This document shows, in pieces, positions 8,822 through 16,650 of a stretch of DNA of 64,000 nucleotides. This DNA comes from Palsa-504 sp963744005 (GTDB lineage Bacteria > Actinomycetota > Actinomycetes > Streptosporangiales > Streptosporangiaceae): positions 248,001-312,000 of the forward strand of contig CAVURU010000002.1 of the NCBI GenBank assembly GCA_963744005.1, given 5' to 3'. How positions within the stretch are numbered: the stretch's first letter is position 1; every line of letters starts with the position of its first letter. The notes beneath the pieces are model-generated. The model ran no database searches and had not been told where the DNA came from. It was given only the letters and a program-made list of their open reading frames with translations. Position numbers and translations under genes: made by a program.

Positions 8822-9598
8822 TCAGGCCGGCCCGCGCAGCTTGGCCCGCAGCAGGTCCAGCTCGTCGGGGTGCAGCCCGTGACCGGTCAGCCAGCCGGGC
8901 ACCCCGCCGTAGCTGGTCGCCAGCTCCTGCAGGAACACCGCCATCGTCTCCGGGCGCGGCCGGTAGCGCTCGGGCGGCATGCTGTCGACGTCCCAGTTGT
9001 AGGTGCGCGACCGGCGGATGCGATCCAGGATTTCCGCGGCGCGGTCCCCGGTGGCGGCGTAGTCGGCGATGACGGCCTCCGGGCGCACGCCGGCCGCGGT
9101 CAGGGCCAGGGCCACCACCACCGCGGTCCGGTCCCGGCCCGCGGCGCAGTGCACGATGGCCGCGCCGCGGTCGCGGGCGATGCTGCGCAGCGCGCCGACC
9201 ACCTGATCGGGCCGGTAGTCCAGGTAGCCCAGGTAGCGGCCGATGATCGGGTCATCGGGGAAGCGGGTCCGCTCCTGCTCCCGCCGGCTGCGCACCAGCC
9301 CGGCGGCCACGTCCGGATCGGACACGGTCTCGGGGGTGAGCGGATGGTGGGCGTGCCGGACGCCGGGGACCGAGTCCAGCGGGGCCGGGCCCTCGGCAGC
9401 CAGCTCGGCGCGGGCGCGCAGGTCGACCACCGTGGTCACGCCGATGTCCCGCACCAGGTGCCGGACGTCGGCGGGCGTCAGATCCTGCAGGTTGTCCGAG
9501 CGGAGCAGGCGGCGCTCGGCGGTCAGCGGCCCGTCACAGGTGGGCAGGCCGCCCAGGTCCCGCGCGTTGACGGCGCCGTCCAGGTCGACCCAGGGCAT
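8822..9598 (-). CDS. Tyrosine-protein phosphatase (Y_phosphatase3 type)
   Basis: A 258-residue protein with the CX5R active-site loop HCAAGRDRT (Cys151, Arg157). It also has the N-terminal NARDLGGLPT and LLRSDNL segments typical of the MptpB/Y_phosphatase3 family of actinobacterial dual-specificity or phosphoinositide phosphatases. The catalytic Asp/Lys signature of MptpB is less clear; DRT after the P-loop is standard. Its ATG overlaps the TGA of the upstream esterase gene by one base (TGATG), so it is translationally coupled to it. Presence in a BVMO/esterase operon suggests a co-regulated, perhaps regulatory or lipid-phosphate role, which is inference. It could equally act on a phosphorylated pathway intermediate. 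Confidence 0.88.
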   Translation of the reverse strand: MPWVDLDGAVNARDLGGLPTCDGPLTAERRLLRSDNLQDLTPADVRHLVRDIGVTTVVDLRARAELAAEGPAPLDSVPGVRHAHHPLTPETVSDPDVAAGLVRSRREQERTRFPDDPIIGRYLGYLDYRPDQVVGALRSIARDRGAAIVHCAAGRDRTAVVVALALTAAGVRPEAVIADYAATGDRAAEILDRIRRSRTYNWDVDSMPPERYRPRPETMAVFLQELATSYGGVPGWLTGHGLHPDELDLLRAKLRGPA

Positions 9599-10539
9599 CA
9601 GCCCTGGCCGGGGCCGGCGGCCAGCTGCTTGCCGATCCCCTCGGCCATGAAGTCCATGGCCGCGGCCGCCCCGGGCAGCACGTCCACCATGGTGAAGAAG
9701 CCGTGCATCTGGCCGTCGAACCGCTGGTGGATGACCGGGACCCGGGCCTTGATCAGCTGGGTGGCGTACAGCTCCCCCTCGTCGCGCAGCACGTCGTGCT
9801 CGGCGGTGAGGATCACCGCGGGCGGCAGCCCGGCGAAGACCCCGGAGCGCAGCGGCGAGGCGTCGGGGTGGGCCCGGGCCCGCAGCTCGGGCGCGTAGTG
9901 GTCCCAGAACCAGATCATCGAGTCCCGGCTCAGCATGAGCTGGTTGTCCGGGTCGAGGTAGGACGTCGTCTCCAGGTCGCAGTCGGTGACCGGGTAGGCC
10001 AGGGCCTGCACCGCGATGGCCGGGCCGCCGCGGGCCCGGGCCCGCTGGGTCATGACCGCGGCCAGGTTGCCGCCCGCGCTGTCGCCCGCGACGATCAGCG
10101 GCAGCGGGCCGTCGGCCAGGCCGGCGGCGTACTCGGCGGCCCAGCCCAGGGCGGCCCAGGCGTCGTCCACCGCGACCGGGAACCGGTACTCCGGGGCCAG
10201 CCGGTAGTCCGGGATGACGACCACGCACTCCGCACGCTGGGCCAGCCGCCGGCCGACCGGGTCGGAGGCGTCCAGGCCGCCGCCCAGCACCCAGCCGCCG
10301 CCGTGGTAGTACACGATGACCCCGCGCGGGGCGCCGGGCGGGGTCAGGACGCGCACCGGCACGTGCCCGCCGGACACCCGCACCCGGGTGTCCCGGACCT
10401 CGGCCATCTCCGGCGGGGAGGCGTCCCCCCGCGGCGCGGTCACGCCGCGGGCCTCCTTCGGGGTCATCTCGTGCAGCGGGCGGCCCCAGACGGCCTTGAT
10501 CTGCTCGTAGAGCGCGGCGGACGGCTCATCCAGCGACAC
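9598..10539 (-). CDS. Alpha/beta hydrolase, GDXG (hormone-sensitive lipase) family
   Basis: A 313-residue esterase/lipase of the HSL family. The oxyanion-hole motif HGGGW is at residues 79-83 and the nucleophile elbow GDSAGG at 152-157 (Ser154). The acid residue is in TAEHDVLRDEG and the catalytic His in QMHGFF. There is no signal peptide, so it acts in the cytoplasm. It starts 14 bases inside the 3' end of the BVMO gene and shares a TGATG with the phosphatase downstream. BVMO products are esters or lactones, and HSL-type esterases commonly hydrolyse them, so the context supports a monooxygenase-esterase pair. The natural substrate is not known. Confidence 0.9.
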   Translation of the reverse strand: MSLDEPSAALYEQIKAVWGRPLHEMTPKEARGVTAPRGDASPPEMAEVRDTRVRVSGGHVPVRVLTPPGAPRGVIVYYHGGGWVLGGGLDASDPVGRRLAQRAECVVVIPDYRLAPEYRFPVAVDDAWAALGWAAEYAAGLADGPLPLIVAGDSAGGNLAAVMTQRARARGGPAIAVQALAYPVTDCDLETTSYLDPDNQLMLSRDSMIWFWDHYAPELRARAHPDASPLRSGVFAGLPPAVILTAEHDVLRDEGELYATQLIKARVPVIHQRFDGQMHGFFTMVDVLPGAAAAMDFMAEGIGKQLAAGPGQG

Positions 10540-12202
10540 GGACGCCCTCCTTCGCGGCGGTGGACAGGGTGAATCCCTGGTAGCCGTCGGAGGTGACCTG
10601 GTCGCAGATGTGCCGGTACCGGCCCACGCCGCCGACGTAGGGCAGGAAGAGCCGGGGCTTACCGGGGATGTTGGCGCCCATGTACCAGGACGCCGCCTTC
10701 GGGTAGAGCGTCTGGTGCGCGATCTCCTGCACGTGATCGGTCCAGTAGACGGTGGACGGCTCGGTGGCCTCGATCACGTCGAGCCCGTGCTCGCGCAGGT
10801 AGGACAGGCAGTCGCTGATCCACTCGACGTGCTGCTCAATGGACACCGGCATGTTGCTGAGCACCGACGGGCTGCCCGGGCCGGTGATGGTGAGCAGGTT
10901 CGGGAACCCGGGCACGGCCAGGCCCAGGTAGGTCCGCGGGCCGTCCTGCCAGGCCTGGGACAGGGCCTGGCCGTCGCGGCCGCGCAGGCCGAGGGCCTCC
11001 AGCGGCCCGGTGAGCGCGTCGTACCCGGTCGCGTAGACGATCACGTCCAGGTCGTAGTCACCGTCGCTGGTCCGGATGCCGGTCGCGGTGATCTCCTCCA
11101 GCGGGGAGCGCCGCAGGTCGACCAGGGTCACGTTGGGCTGGTTGTAGGTGTCGTAGTAGTTGGTGTCCAGCGGCACGCGCTTGGTGCCGAACGGGAACGT
11201 CCGCGGCTTGAGCTTGTCGGCGACCTCAGGATCGGAGACGATCTCGTCGATCTTGGACCAGACGAACTCGGCCGCGGTCTTGTTGGCGTCCTCGTTCACC
11301 ACCACGTCGGCGAAGGTCCCGAACGTGAAGGTGAACCCGCCCGCGCCCCAGGCGTCCTCATAGATGGTCCGGCGCTCGTCCGCGGGCACCTCCAGCGCGG
11401 ACAGGGTGCTGCGCGGGTACGGGAAGCCGCCGGTGGACTCCCGGCCGCGGCGCCGCCATTCCCGGTAGTTCCGCTTCCACAGCTCGACGAACTGCGGGTC
11501 CAGCGGCCCGTTCTCGGCCGGGATGGTGAACTGGGCGGTGCGCTGGAACACGGTCAGCTGGGCGGCCTGCTCGGCGATGACCGGGATGGCCTGGATGGCG
11601 GAGGCCCCGGTGCCGATGATGCCGACCCGCTTCCCGGTGAAGTCGACCGGGTCCTTGGGCCACTGGCCGGTGTGCAGCGACAAGCCGCCGAACGTGTCCG
11701 CGCCCTTGAATTCGGGCTTGTTCGCGGTGGACAGGCAGCCCACGGCGGTGATGACGAACCGGGCGGTCACGGTCTGGCCCTGCTCGGTACGCACCGTCCA
11801 CAGGTTCGCGGCCTCGTCGTATTCGGCGGCCACGACCCGGGCCTCGAAGGTGAAGTCCTTGCGCAGGTCCAGCCGGTCCGCGACGTGCTCCAGGTACCGC
11901 AGGATCTCGGGCTGGCCCGGGTAGCGCTCCGCCAGCGGCCATTCCTGCTCCAGGTCCTCCATGAAGGAGAACGAGTAGTACATGATCTCCGAATCGCAGC
12001 GCGCGCCCGGGTAGCGGTTCCAGTACCAGGTACCGCCCACGCCGTCGCCCTGCTCGAACCCGTGGACCGAGAACCCCTGCTCGCGCAGCCGGTGCAGCAT
12101 GTACAGGCCGGCGAACCCGGCGCCGATGACGACCGCGTCCAGCGGCCCGGTGGACGCCGCCGGGGAGTCCGCTTCCTCTGCCATAGTCAAGGCCTTCCTC
12201 AT
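10526..12202 (-). CDS. Baeyer-Villiger flavin monooxygenase
   Basis: A 558-residue type I Baeyer-Villiger monooxygenase (cyclohexanone/steroid monooxygenase class), which uses FAD, NADPH and O2 to insert oxygen next to a ketone. It shows the FAD Rossmann motif GAGFAG (27-32), GVGGTWYWNRYPGARCD, the BVMO fingerprint FGGLSLHTGQWP (171-182, matching FxGxxxHxxxWP) and the NADPH motif GTGASA (197-202). The ATG at 12202 has GGAGG 6 bases upstream; MAEE at 12184 is an alternative. It heads the leftward operon with the esterase, phosphatase and winged-helix genes and is divergent from an MFS transporter. A perfect 9-bp palindrome lies about 92 bases upstream. Substrates could be cyclic ketones, steroids or long-chain ketones. 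Confidence 0.92.
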   Translation of the reverse strand: MRKALTMAEEADSPAASTGPLDAVVIGAGFAGLYMLHRLREQGFSVHGFEQGDGVGGTWYWNRYPGARCDSEIMYYSFSFMEDLEQEWPLAERYPGQPEILRYLEHVADRLDLRKDFTFEARVVAAEYDEAANLWTVRTEQGQTVTARFVITAVGCLSTANKPEFKGADTFGGLSLHTGQWPKDPVDFTGKRVGIIGTGASAIQAIPVIAEQAAQLTVFQRTAQFTIPAENGPLDPQFVELWKRNYREWRRRGRESTGGFPYPRSTLSALEVPADERRTIYEDAWGAGGFTFTFGTFADVVVNEDANKTAAEFVWSKIDEIVSDPEVADKLKPRTFPFGTKRVPLDTNYYDTYNQPNVTLVDLRRSPLEEITATGIRTSDGDYDLDVIVYATGYDALTGPLEALGLRGRDGQALSQAWQDGPRTYLGLAVPGFPNLLTITGPGSPSVLSNMPVSIEQHVEWISDCLSYLREHGLDVIEATEPSTVYWTDHVQEIAHQTLYPKAASWYMGANIPGKPRLFLPYVGGVGRYRHICDQVTSDGYQGFTLSTAAKEGVRVAG

Positions 12203-12293
12203 ATGTCGCCTCCGCAGAAGCATGCGCTGTCGTCCGGCGCGCCCGCAAGGGGAGCCCCCGGCCGCCGCGCCCTGCGACGGTCCGGCGACGGGG

Positions 12294-12312
12294 CGTTGCG
12301 TGCCACGCAACG
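12294..12312. promoter_or_regulatory. Perfect inverted repeat, candidate operator
   Basis: CGTTGCGTGCCACGCAACG is a 9-bp perfect palindrome around a single central base. It lies between the divergent BVMO (start 12202) and MFS (start 12486) genes, the usual place for a shared operator. Nearby, 12369-12384 is an exact tandem repeat of AAAGTTCG. Which regulator binds is unknown; the LysR gene at 16651 is one candidate, but LysR sites normally carry T-N11-A and this one does not, so a TetR or GntR protein is equally likely. Confidence 0.55.
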
Positions 12313-12485
12313 GCAGGCTTGTCCGAGCGCTGGTGGTCAAGTCCCGGACCCGCTTCTAGCGTAAGAGGAAAGTTCGAAAGTTCGAGGACGCTGCAGCCGT
12401 TCATCACCCGGTCAGGGAGGTTGAAGCCCGCCAGCAACGGTGCCAGGGGGATTCCGAATTCCGACCAGAAGATTGGAACGACGGC

Positions 12486-13907
12486 ATGAGCCCAGGCGAC
12501 TCTGGCGTTACCCTCGGCCGCGACGAGATCGAGATCCGGGGCAACCTCGTGGCCCGGATCGACCGCCTGCCCCTGACCTCGCAGCTCTGGCTCTACGCCC
12601 TGGTGGCCCAGTTCTTCTGGGCCTCGGTCCTGTCGCTGGACCCGATCGCGCTGCGGCTGTACCCGGTGGTCTGGCTGCCGGCGAACGCCTTCAGCCACCT
12701 GCAGTACGACATCCTGGTCGGCTTCGAGAACGGCGCAGGCGTGCTGCTCGGGCAGGTGCTGTTCACGTTCCTGGCCGACCGGTACGGCCGCAAGCCGCTG
12801 ATGATCGTGTCGTGCCTGGTGGCGTTCGTGTTCGCCTGGCCGATCGCCTACACCTCCAGCTGGCCGCTGCTGATGATCTTCGTCTCGCTGGCCGCCTTCG
12901 GCGTGGGCGGCGCGCTCGGCCTGGCCAACGTGTACAACGTGGAGATCGCGCCGCCGTCGCAGCGCGGGCGGCTGACCCTCGGCTCGCAGATCCTGGCCGC
13001 GGTGGTGATCAACCTGATCAGCGGCCTGCTGCCGTACTACATGCTGCCCGCCCACTACCGGGCCTGGGTGTGGATCACGGTGCTGATCCCGGTGGTCATC
13101 GCGATGCCGCTGATCATCTTCATCCTGCCCGAGTCGCCGCGCTGGCTGGAGAGCCGCGGCCACGCCGAGCGGGGCGAGAAGATCGTCCGGATGATGGAAC
13201 GGCGGGCCGAGAAACAGAGCCAGAAGCCGCTGCCCGAGCCGGACCTGTCGCAGTACACGGTGGTGGTCGAGGAGCACGGCCGGGTGCCGGTCAAGGAGCT
13301 GTTCCAGGGCGTCTACCTGCGGCGCACGCTGGTCATCTTGTCGGTGTGGATCCTGGGTTACCTCGGCCTGGACTACGGCATGAGCTCCCAGCAGGGCGTC
13401 TACCTGATCGCTTACTACTCCGCGTCCAACCTGTTCCTGATCACCTTCCTGGGCGGGCTGGCCGGCTCGCTGGTCATGACCATCCTCGGCTCGGCACTCA
13501 ACGAGCGGGTCGAGCGGCGCACCTGGATCTTCATCGCCGGCCTGATGAGCTTCGCCGGCGCCATCTTGTACTACGAGTGGCCGAGCCACCTGTGGGTGGC
13601 TGTGGTCGGTACCGCCCTGGTCACCGGCGGCGTCCTGACCTGGGCCTTCAACGGCTACACGATGATCCCGGTGGCCTACCCGACCCGGCTGCGGGCCACC
13701 GCCTCGGGCTTCACCGACGGCCTCGGGCACGTGGGCGCGGTCTTCGGCCCGATCCTGGCCGGCTGGCTGTTCACCCAGACGGCCAGCTCCCGGCACATCG
13801 GCTGGTTCCTGGAGTTCGCTGTGCTCGGCGGCCTGGTACCGGGCTTCATCTCGCTCATCTGGGGCATGCGCCAGCGCGAGGCCATCCTCGAAGTGGTCTC
13901 GAGATAG
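12486..13907 (+). CDS. MFS transporter (sugar/organic-acid porter type)
   Basis: A 473-residue membrane protein with about 12 predicted hydrophobic segments. It has the MFS motif between TM2 and TM3 (FLADRYGRKPLM, near residue 98) and the PESPRWL segment after TM6 that marks the sugar-porter and aromatic-acid-symporter branch. A long central cytoplasmic loop (about 218-270) contains KQSQKPLPEPD. It probably imports an organic acid, ketone or similar carbon source by proton symport. It is divergent from the BVMO operon, which suggests it takes up the substrate of that pathway; this is inference. The ribosome site is weak. The gene is followed after 14 bases by a 44-residue membrane protein. 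Confidence 0.88.
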   Translation: MSPGDSGVTLGRDEIEIRGNLVARIDRLPLTSQLWLYALVAQFFWASVLSLDPIALRLYPVVWLPANAFSHLQYDILVGFENGAGVLLGQVLFTFLADRYGRKPLMIVSCLVAFVFAWPIAYTSSWPLLMIFVSLAAFGVGGALGLANVYNVEIAPPSQRGRLTLGSQILAAVVINLISGLLPYYMLPAHYRAWVWITVLIPVVIAMPLIIFILPESPRWLESRGHAERGEKIVRMMERRAEKQSQKPLPEPDLSQYTVVVEEHGRVPVKELFQGVYLRRTLVILSVWILGYLGLDYGMSSQQGVYLIAYYSASNLFLITFLGGLAGSLVMTILGSALNERVERRTWIFIAGLMSFAGAILYYEWPSHLWVAVVGTALVTGGVLTWAFNGYTMIPVAYPTRLRATASGFTDGLGHVGAVFGPILAGWLFTQTASSRHIGWFLEFAVLGGLVPGFISLIWGMRQREAILEVVSR

Positions 13908-13921
13908 CGGAAGGAAATCTC

Positions 13922-14056
13922 ATGGCACAGCAGAAACCGCGTACCCCGGCCTGGGATGCGCTGAGCACGGTCAGGTCCCGGCTGCCGCGGCAGATCATGT
14001 GGGCCGTCCTCATCGGGCTCATCTCGTTCGGCCTGGCCGTCCTCATCAACCATTGA
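13922..14056 (+). CDS. Small single-pass membrane protein, 44 residues
   Basis: An ATG preceded by a good GGAAGGAA ribosome site opens a 44-codon frame beginning MAQQKPRTPAWDAL and ending with one hydrophobic helix (IMWAVLIGLISFGLAVLI) just before the stop. The N-terminal half is basic and proline-containing, so the helix is probably inserted with the N-terminus inside. It lies 14 bases after the MFS stop and is likely co-transcribed with it. I do not recognise the family. Small single-pass proteins encoded beside transporters sometimes act as accessory subunits or stability factors; that role here is only a guess. Confidence 0.6.
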   Translation: MAQQKPRTPAWDALSTVRSRLPRQIMWAVLIGLISFGLAVLINH

Positions 14057-14123
14057 CGGCCGGTCGGGCCCGGCGGCCGGCGGCGCTCTGGCCAAGACGC
14101 GCGCCGTGGAGGAAGGTGGGCAT

Positions 14124-14156
14124 ATGACCGACGATGAGGCCATGAGAACAATCTGA
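14124..14156 (+). other. Ten-codon upstream reading frame before the CaiB/BaiF gene
   Basis: A strong ribosome site (GGAGGAAGG at about 14108-14116) precedes an ATG at 14124 that opens a ten-codon frame MTDDEAMRTI ending in TGA at 14154-14156. The GTG start of the CoA-transferase gene follows with no gap. The CoA-transferase start itself lacks a good ribosome site, so the leader frame may deliver ribosomes to it by termination-reinitiation. Confidence 0.45.
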
Positions 14157-16604
14157 GTGGAGCGAAGGATCGTGGCAGTTCTAGACGGGATCAGGGTCGT
14201 CGTCACCGGATCAGCGGCCGCCCTCGACATGGCGGCCATGCTGCTGTCGGACAACGGAGCCGAGGTCATCCGGATCGAGCCGCCGGGAGGCGACGTCCGT
14301 CGCGGGGTGCCGGCCTGGCGAATGTGGAACCGCGGCACGCGCAGCGTGGTGCTCGACCCGGCCCTGGCCACCGACCAGGCGGCCGCCGAGGCACTGGTGG
14401 CCGGGACCGACGTGCTGCTCGAGGCGCAGGGCGGGGCGGCCGGGCTGGGCTGGTCGTTCGACTACCACGAGTCCGCCTACGCCAATCCGGGCCTGGTGCA
14501 CTGCACGGTCACCGCGTTCGGCCGCAACGGCGAGCTGTCCTGGCTGCCGCCCTATGACGGCGTGGTCGAGGCGCGCTCGGGCGCGAACGTCGACCTGGGC
14601 GTGACCCTGGACCGCGGCACCCCGGCCTACCGGGCCCGGCCCAACCCGAGTTACGCGACCGCGAACATCATCGTGCAGTCCATCGCGGCGGCCCTGCTGG
14701 TGCGGGCTCGCGACGGGCGCGGCCAGCACATCGCCACCAGCCTGTACCAGGGCCTGCTGGCCTTCGACTTCGCCAGCGCGCTGCGCCGGCAGAGCGAGCT
14801 CGGCGAGCTCGAGCCGCCGCTGCCCGCGGTAACCGGCCCGGCCTGCCCGTTCCTGCCCTACCTGGTGGTGCGGTGCCGGGACGGCCAGTGGATGCAGATC
14901 ACCAACAACACCGCGCGGCTGTTCCGGCGCTGGCTGGAGGTCATCGGCCTGGCCCACATCTGGGACGACCCGCGGTGGAAGGGCGCCCCGTCGGCCATTC
15001 CCGACCCGCAGGCCCGGGTCGACCTGGCCTACCTCATCCTGGACGCGATGGCGGCCCGCACCTTCGACGAGTGGCTGGAGATCTTCCTGCGCGAGGGCCT
15101 GACCGGCGACCGCTTCCTCACCACCCAGCAGGCGCTGGATCACCCGCAGGTCATCCACAACGGCTCGGTGGTCGAGGTCGACGACCCCGAGGTCGGGCCG
15201 ACGCTGCAGCTCGGGCCCACGATCAAGTTCGCCGACAGCCCGGGCGCCGTCCGCGGGCCCGCCCCGGCGCTGGACGCGGACCGGGCCGCGTTGCTGGGCA
15301 CGCAGCGCCCGGCCCCGGAGCTGCCGCCGCCCTCCGGGCTGCCCGCAGCCGGGTCAGGGCCGCTGGCCGGGATGCTGGTACTGGACTTCGCTACCTGGCT
15401 GGCCGGGCCGTTCGGCACATCCCTGCTGGCCGACATGGGCGCCCGGGTCATCAAGATCGAGTCGCCCGCCGGTGACGACGCCCGGCTGTTCCTGGGCGGC
15501 CGGGCCCGCACCTTCCAGGGCAAGGAAAGCCTGGCCATCGACCTGAAGAGCGAGGAGGGCCGGGCGGCCGTCCAGCGGCTGCTGGGCCAGGCCGACGCGG
15601 TCATGCACAACATGCGCGGCGACGCGGCCGCGCGGCTGGGCGTCGACTACGAGACGGCCCGGCAGCTGAACCCGCGCATCGTCTACGTGTACGCCGGCTC
15701 GTACGGGTCGACCGGCCCGGGGGCTGGGCGGGCCGCGTTCCACCCGATGATGGGCGCGCTCAGCGGCGGCGCGCTGCGGCAGCTGGGCCGCGGGAACGAG
15801 CCGCCCGCCGCCGACGTGCCGCTGGACGCGGACGCCCGCTACCAGTACTCGCTGCGGATGATCCGGTCCAACGAGGCCTCGCCGGACATCACCGGCGCAC
15901 TCGGCGTGGCGACCGCGCTGAGCCTGGGCCTGCTGCACCGCGAGCGCACCGGCCGCGGCCAGTACATCGAGACCACCATGCTGGCCAGCAACCTGATGCT
16001 GTGCTCGGAGGACGCCATCCGCTATCCGGGTAAGCCCGACCTGCCGCAGCTCGACGCCGACCTGCGGGGCACCAGCGCGCTGAACCGGCTGTACCGGACG
16101 GGCGACGGCTGGCTGTTCCTGGCCGCTCCCACCGGCCCGGAGTGGCAGCAGCTGGCCCGGGCGGTGGGCCACCCGGAATGGATCACCGATGACCGGTACC
16201 GGACGGCGCAGAGCAGGCTGCGGTTCGACGACCAGCTGGTAGCGGAGCTGGCCACGGCCCTGGAGGCCAGGCCGGCGGCCGAGTGGGAGGAGCTGTTCGC
16301 CCGGGCCCGGGTGGCCGGCGTCCGCGCCGACGCGAGCAGCGGGGACGACTTCTTCCTGTCCCACCCGCAGAGCGTCAGCAACGGCTTCGTGGTCCGGGAC
16401 AGTCACCCCGGGGTGAACACCTACCGGCGGGCGGGGACGGCCAGCGTGATGTCCCTGACGCCGGGCATCGCCCGGGTGGCCCACCTGTTCGGCCAGGACG
16501 GCCAGGACATCCTGGGCGAGCTGGGCTTCGACGAGCCGGCCATCCAGGCCATGGTCATCGGCGGCGTGCTGGCCGGCCCGGCGCAGGCGTCAGGGCCGGT
16601 GTAG
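14157..16604 (+). CDS. Fused two-domain CaiB/BaiF (type III) CoA-transferase
   Basis: An 815-residue protein made of two type III CoA-transferase domains in tandem (about 5-390 and 400-790). Single-domain relatives are about 400 residues and dimerise as interlocked rings. Each half has an N-terminal Rossmann-like start (DNGAEVIRIEPPGGD; DMGARVIKIESPAGDD) and a GRGQ segment (DGRGQHIATSL; TGRGQYIETTM). Before that segment the second half has ASPDITGALG with an Asp where the acyl-anhydride Asp is expected. The first half has NPSYATANI, with no Asp, so it may be non-catalytic. It would activate a carboxylic acid by transferring CoA, consistent with the acyl-CoA dehydrogenases and thiolases downstream. 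The start at GTG 14157 abuts a ten-codon leader frame; GTG 14172 is an alternative. Confidence 0.88.
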   Translation: MERRIVAVLDGIRVVVTGSAAALDMAAMLLSDNGAEVIRIEPPGGDVRRGVPAWRMWNRGTRSVVLDPALATDQAAAEALVAGTDVLLEAQGGAAGLGWSFDYHESAYANPGLVHCTVTAFGRNGELSWLPPYDGVVEARSGANVDLGVTLDRGTPAYRARPNPSYATANIIVQSIAAALLVRARDGRGQHIATSLYQGLLAFDFASALRRQSELGELEPPLPAVTGPACPFLPYLVVRCRDGQWMQITNNTARLFRRWLEVIGLAHIWDDPRWKGAPSAIPDPQARVDLAYLILDAMAARTFDEWLEIFLREGLTGDRFLTTQQALDHPQVIHNGSVVEVDDPEVGPTLQLGPTIKFADSPGAVRGPAPALDADRAALLGTQRPAPELPPPSGLPAAGSGPLAGMLVLDFATWLAGPFGTSLLADMGARVIKIESPAGDDARLFLGGRARTFQGKESLAIDLKSEEGRAAVQRLLGQADAVMHNMRGDAAARLGVDYETARQLNPRIVYVYAGSYGSTGPGAGRAAFHPMMGALSGGALRQLGRGNEPPAADVPLDADARYQYSLRMIRSNEASPDITGALGVATALSLGLLHRERTGRGQYIETTMLASNLMLCSEDAIRYPGKPDLPQLDADLRGTSALNRLYRTGDGWLFLAAPTGPEWQQLARAVGHPEWITDDRYRTAQSRLRFDDQLVAELATALEARPAAEWEELFARARVAGVRADASSGDDFFLSHPQSVSNGFVVRDSHPGVNTYRRAGTASVMSLTPGIARVAHLFGQDGQDILGELGFDEPAIQAMVIGGVLAGPAQASGPV

Positions 16605-16650
16605 GGCGGACACCCGGGAGAGGAGCGGACGCCCCGAGAGAGGACCAGTC

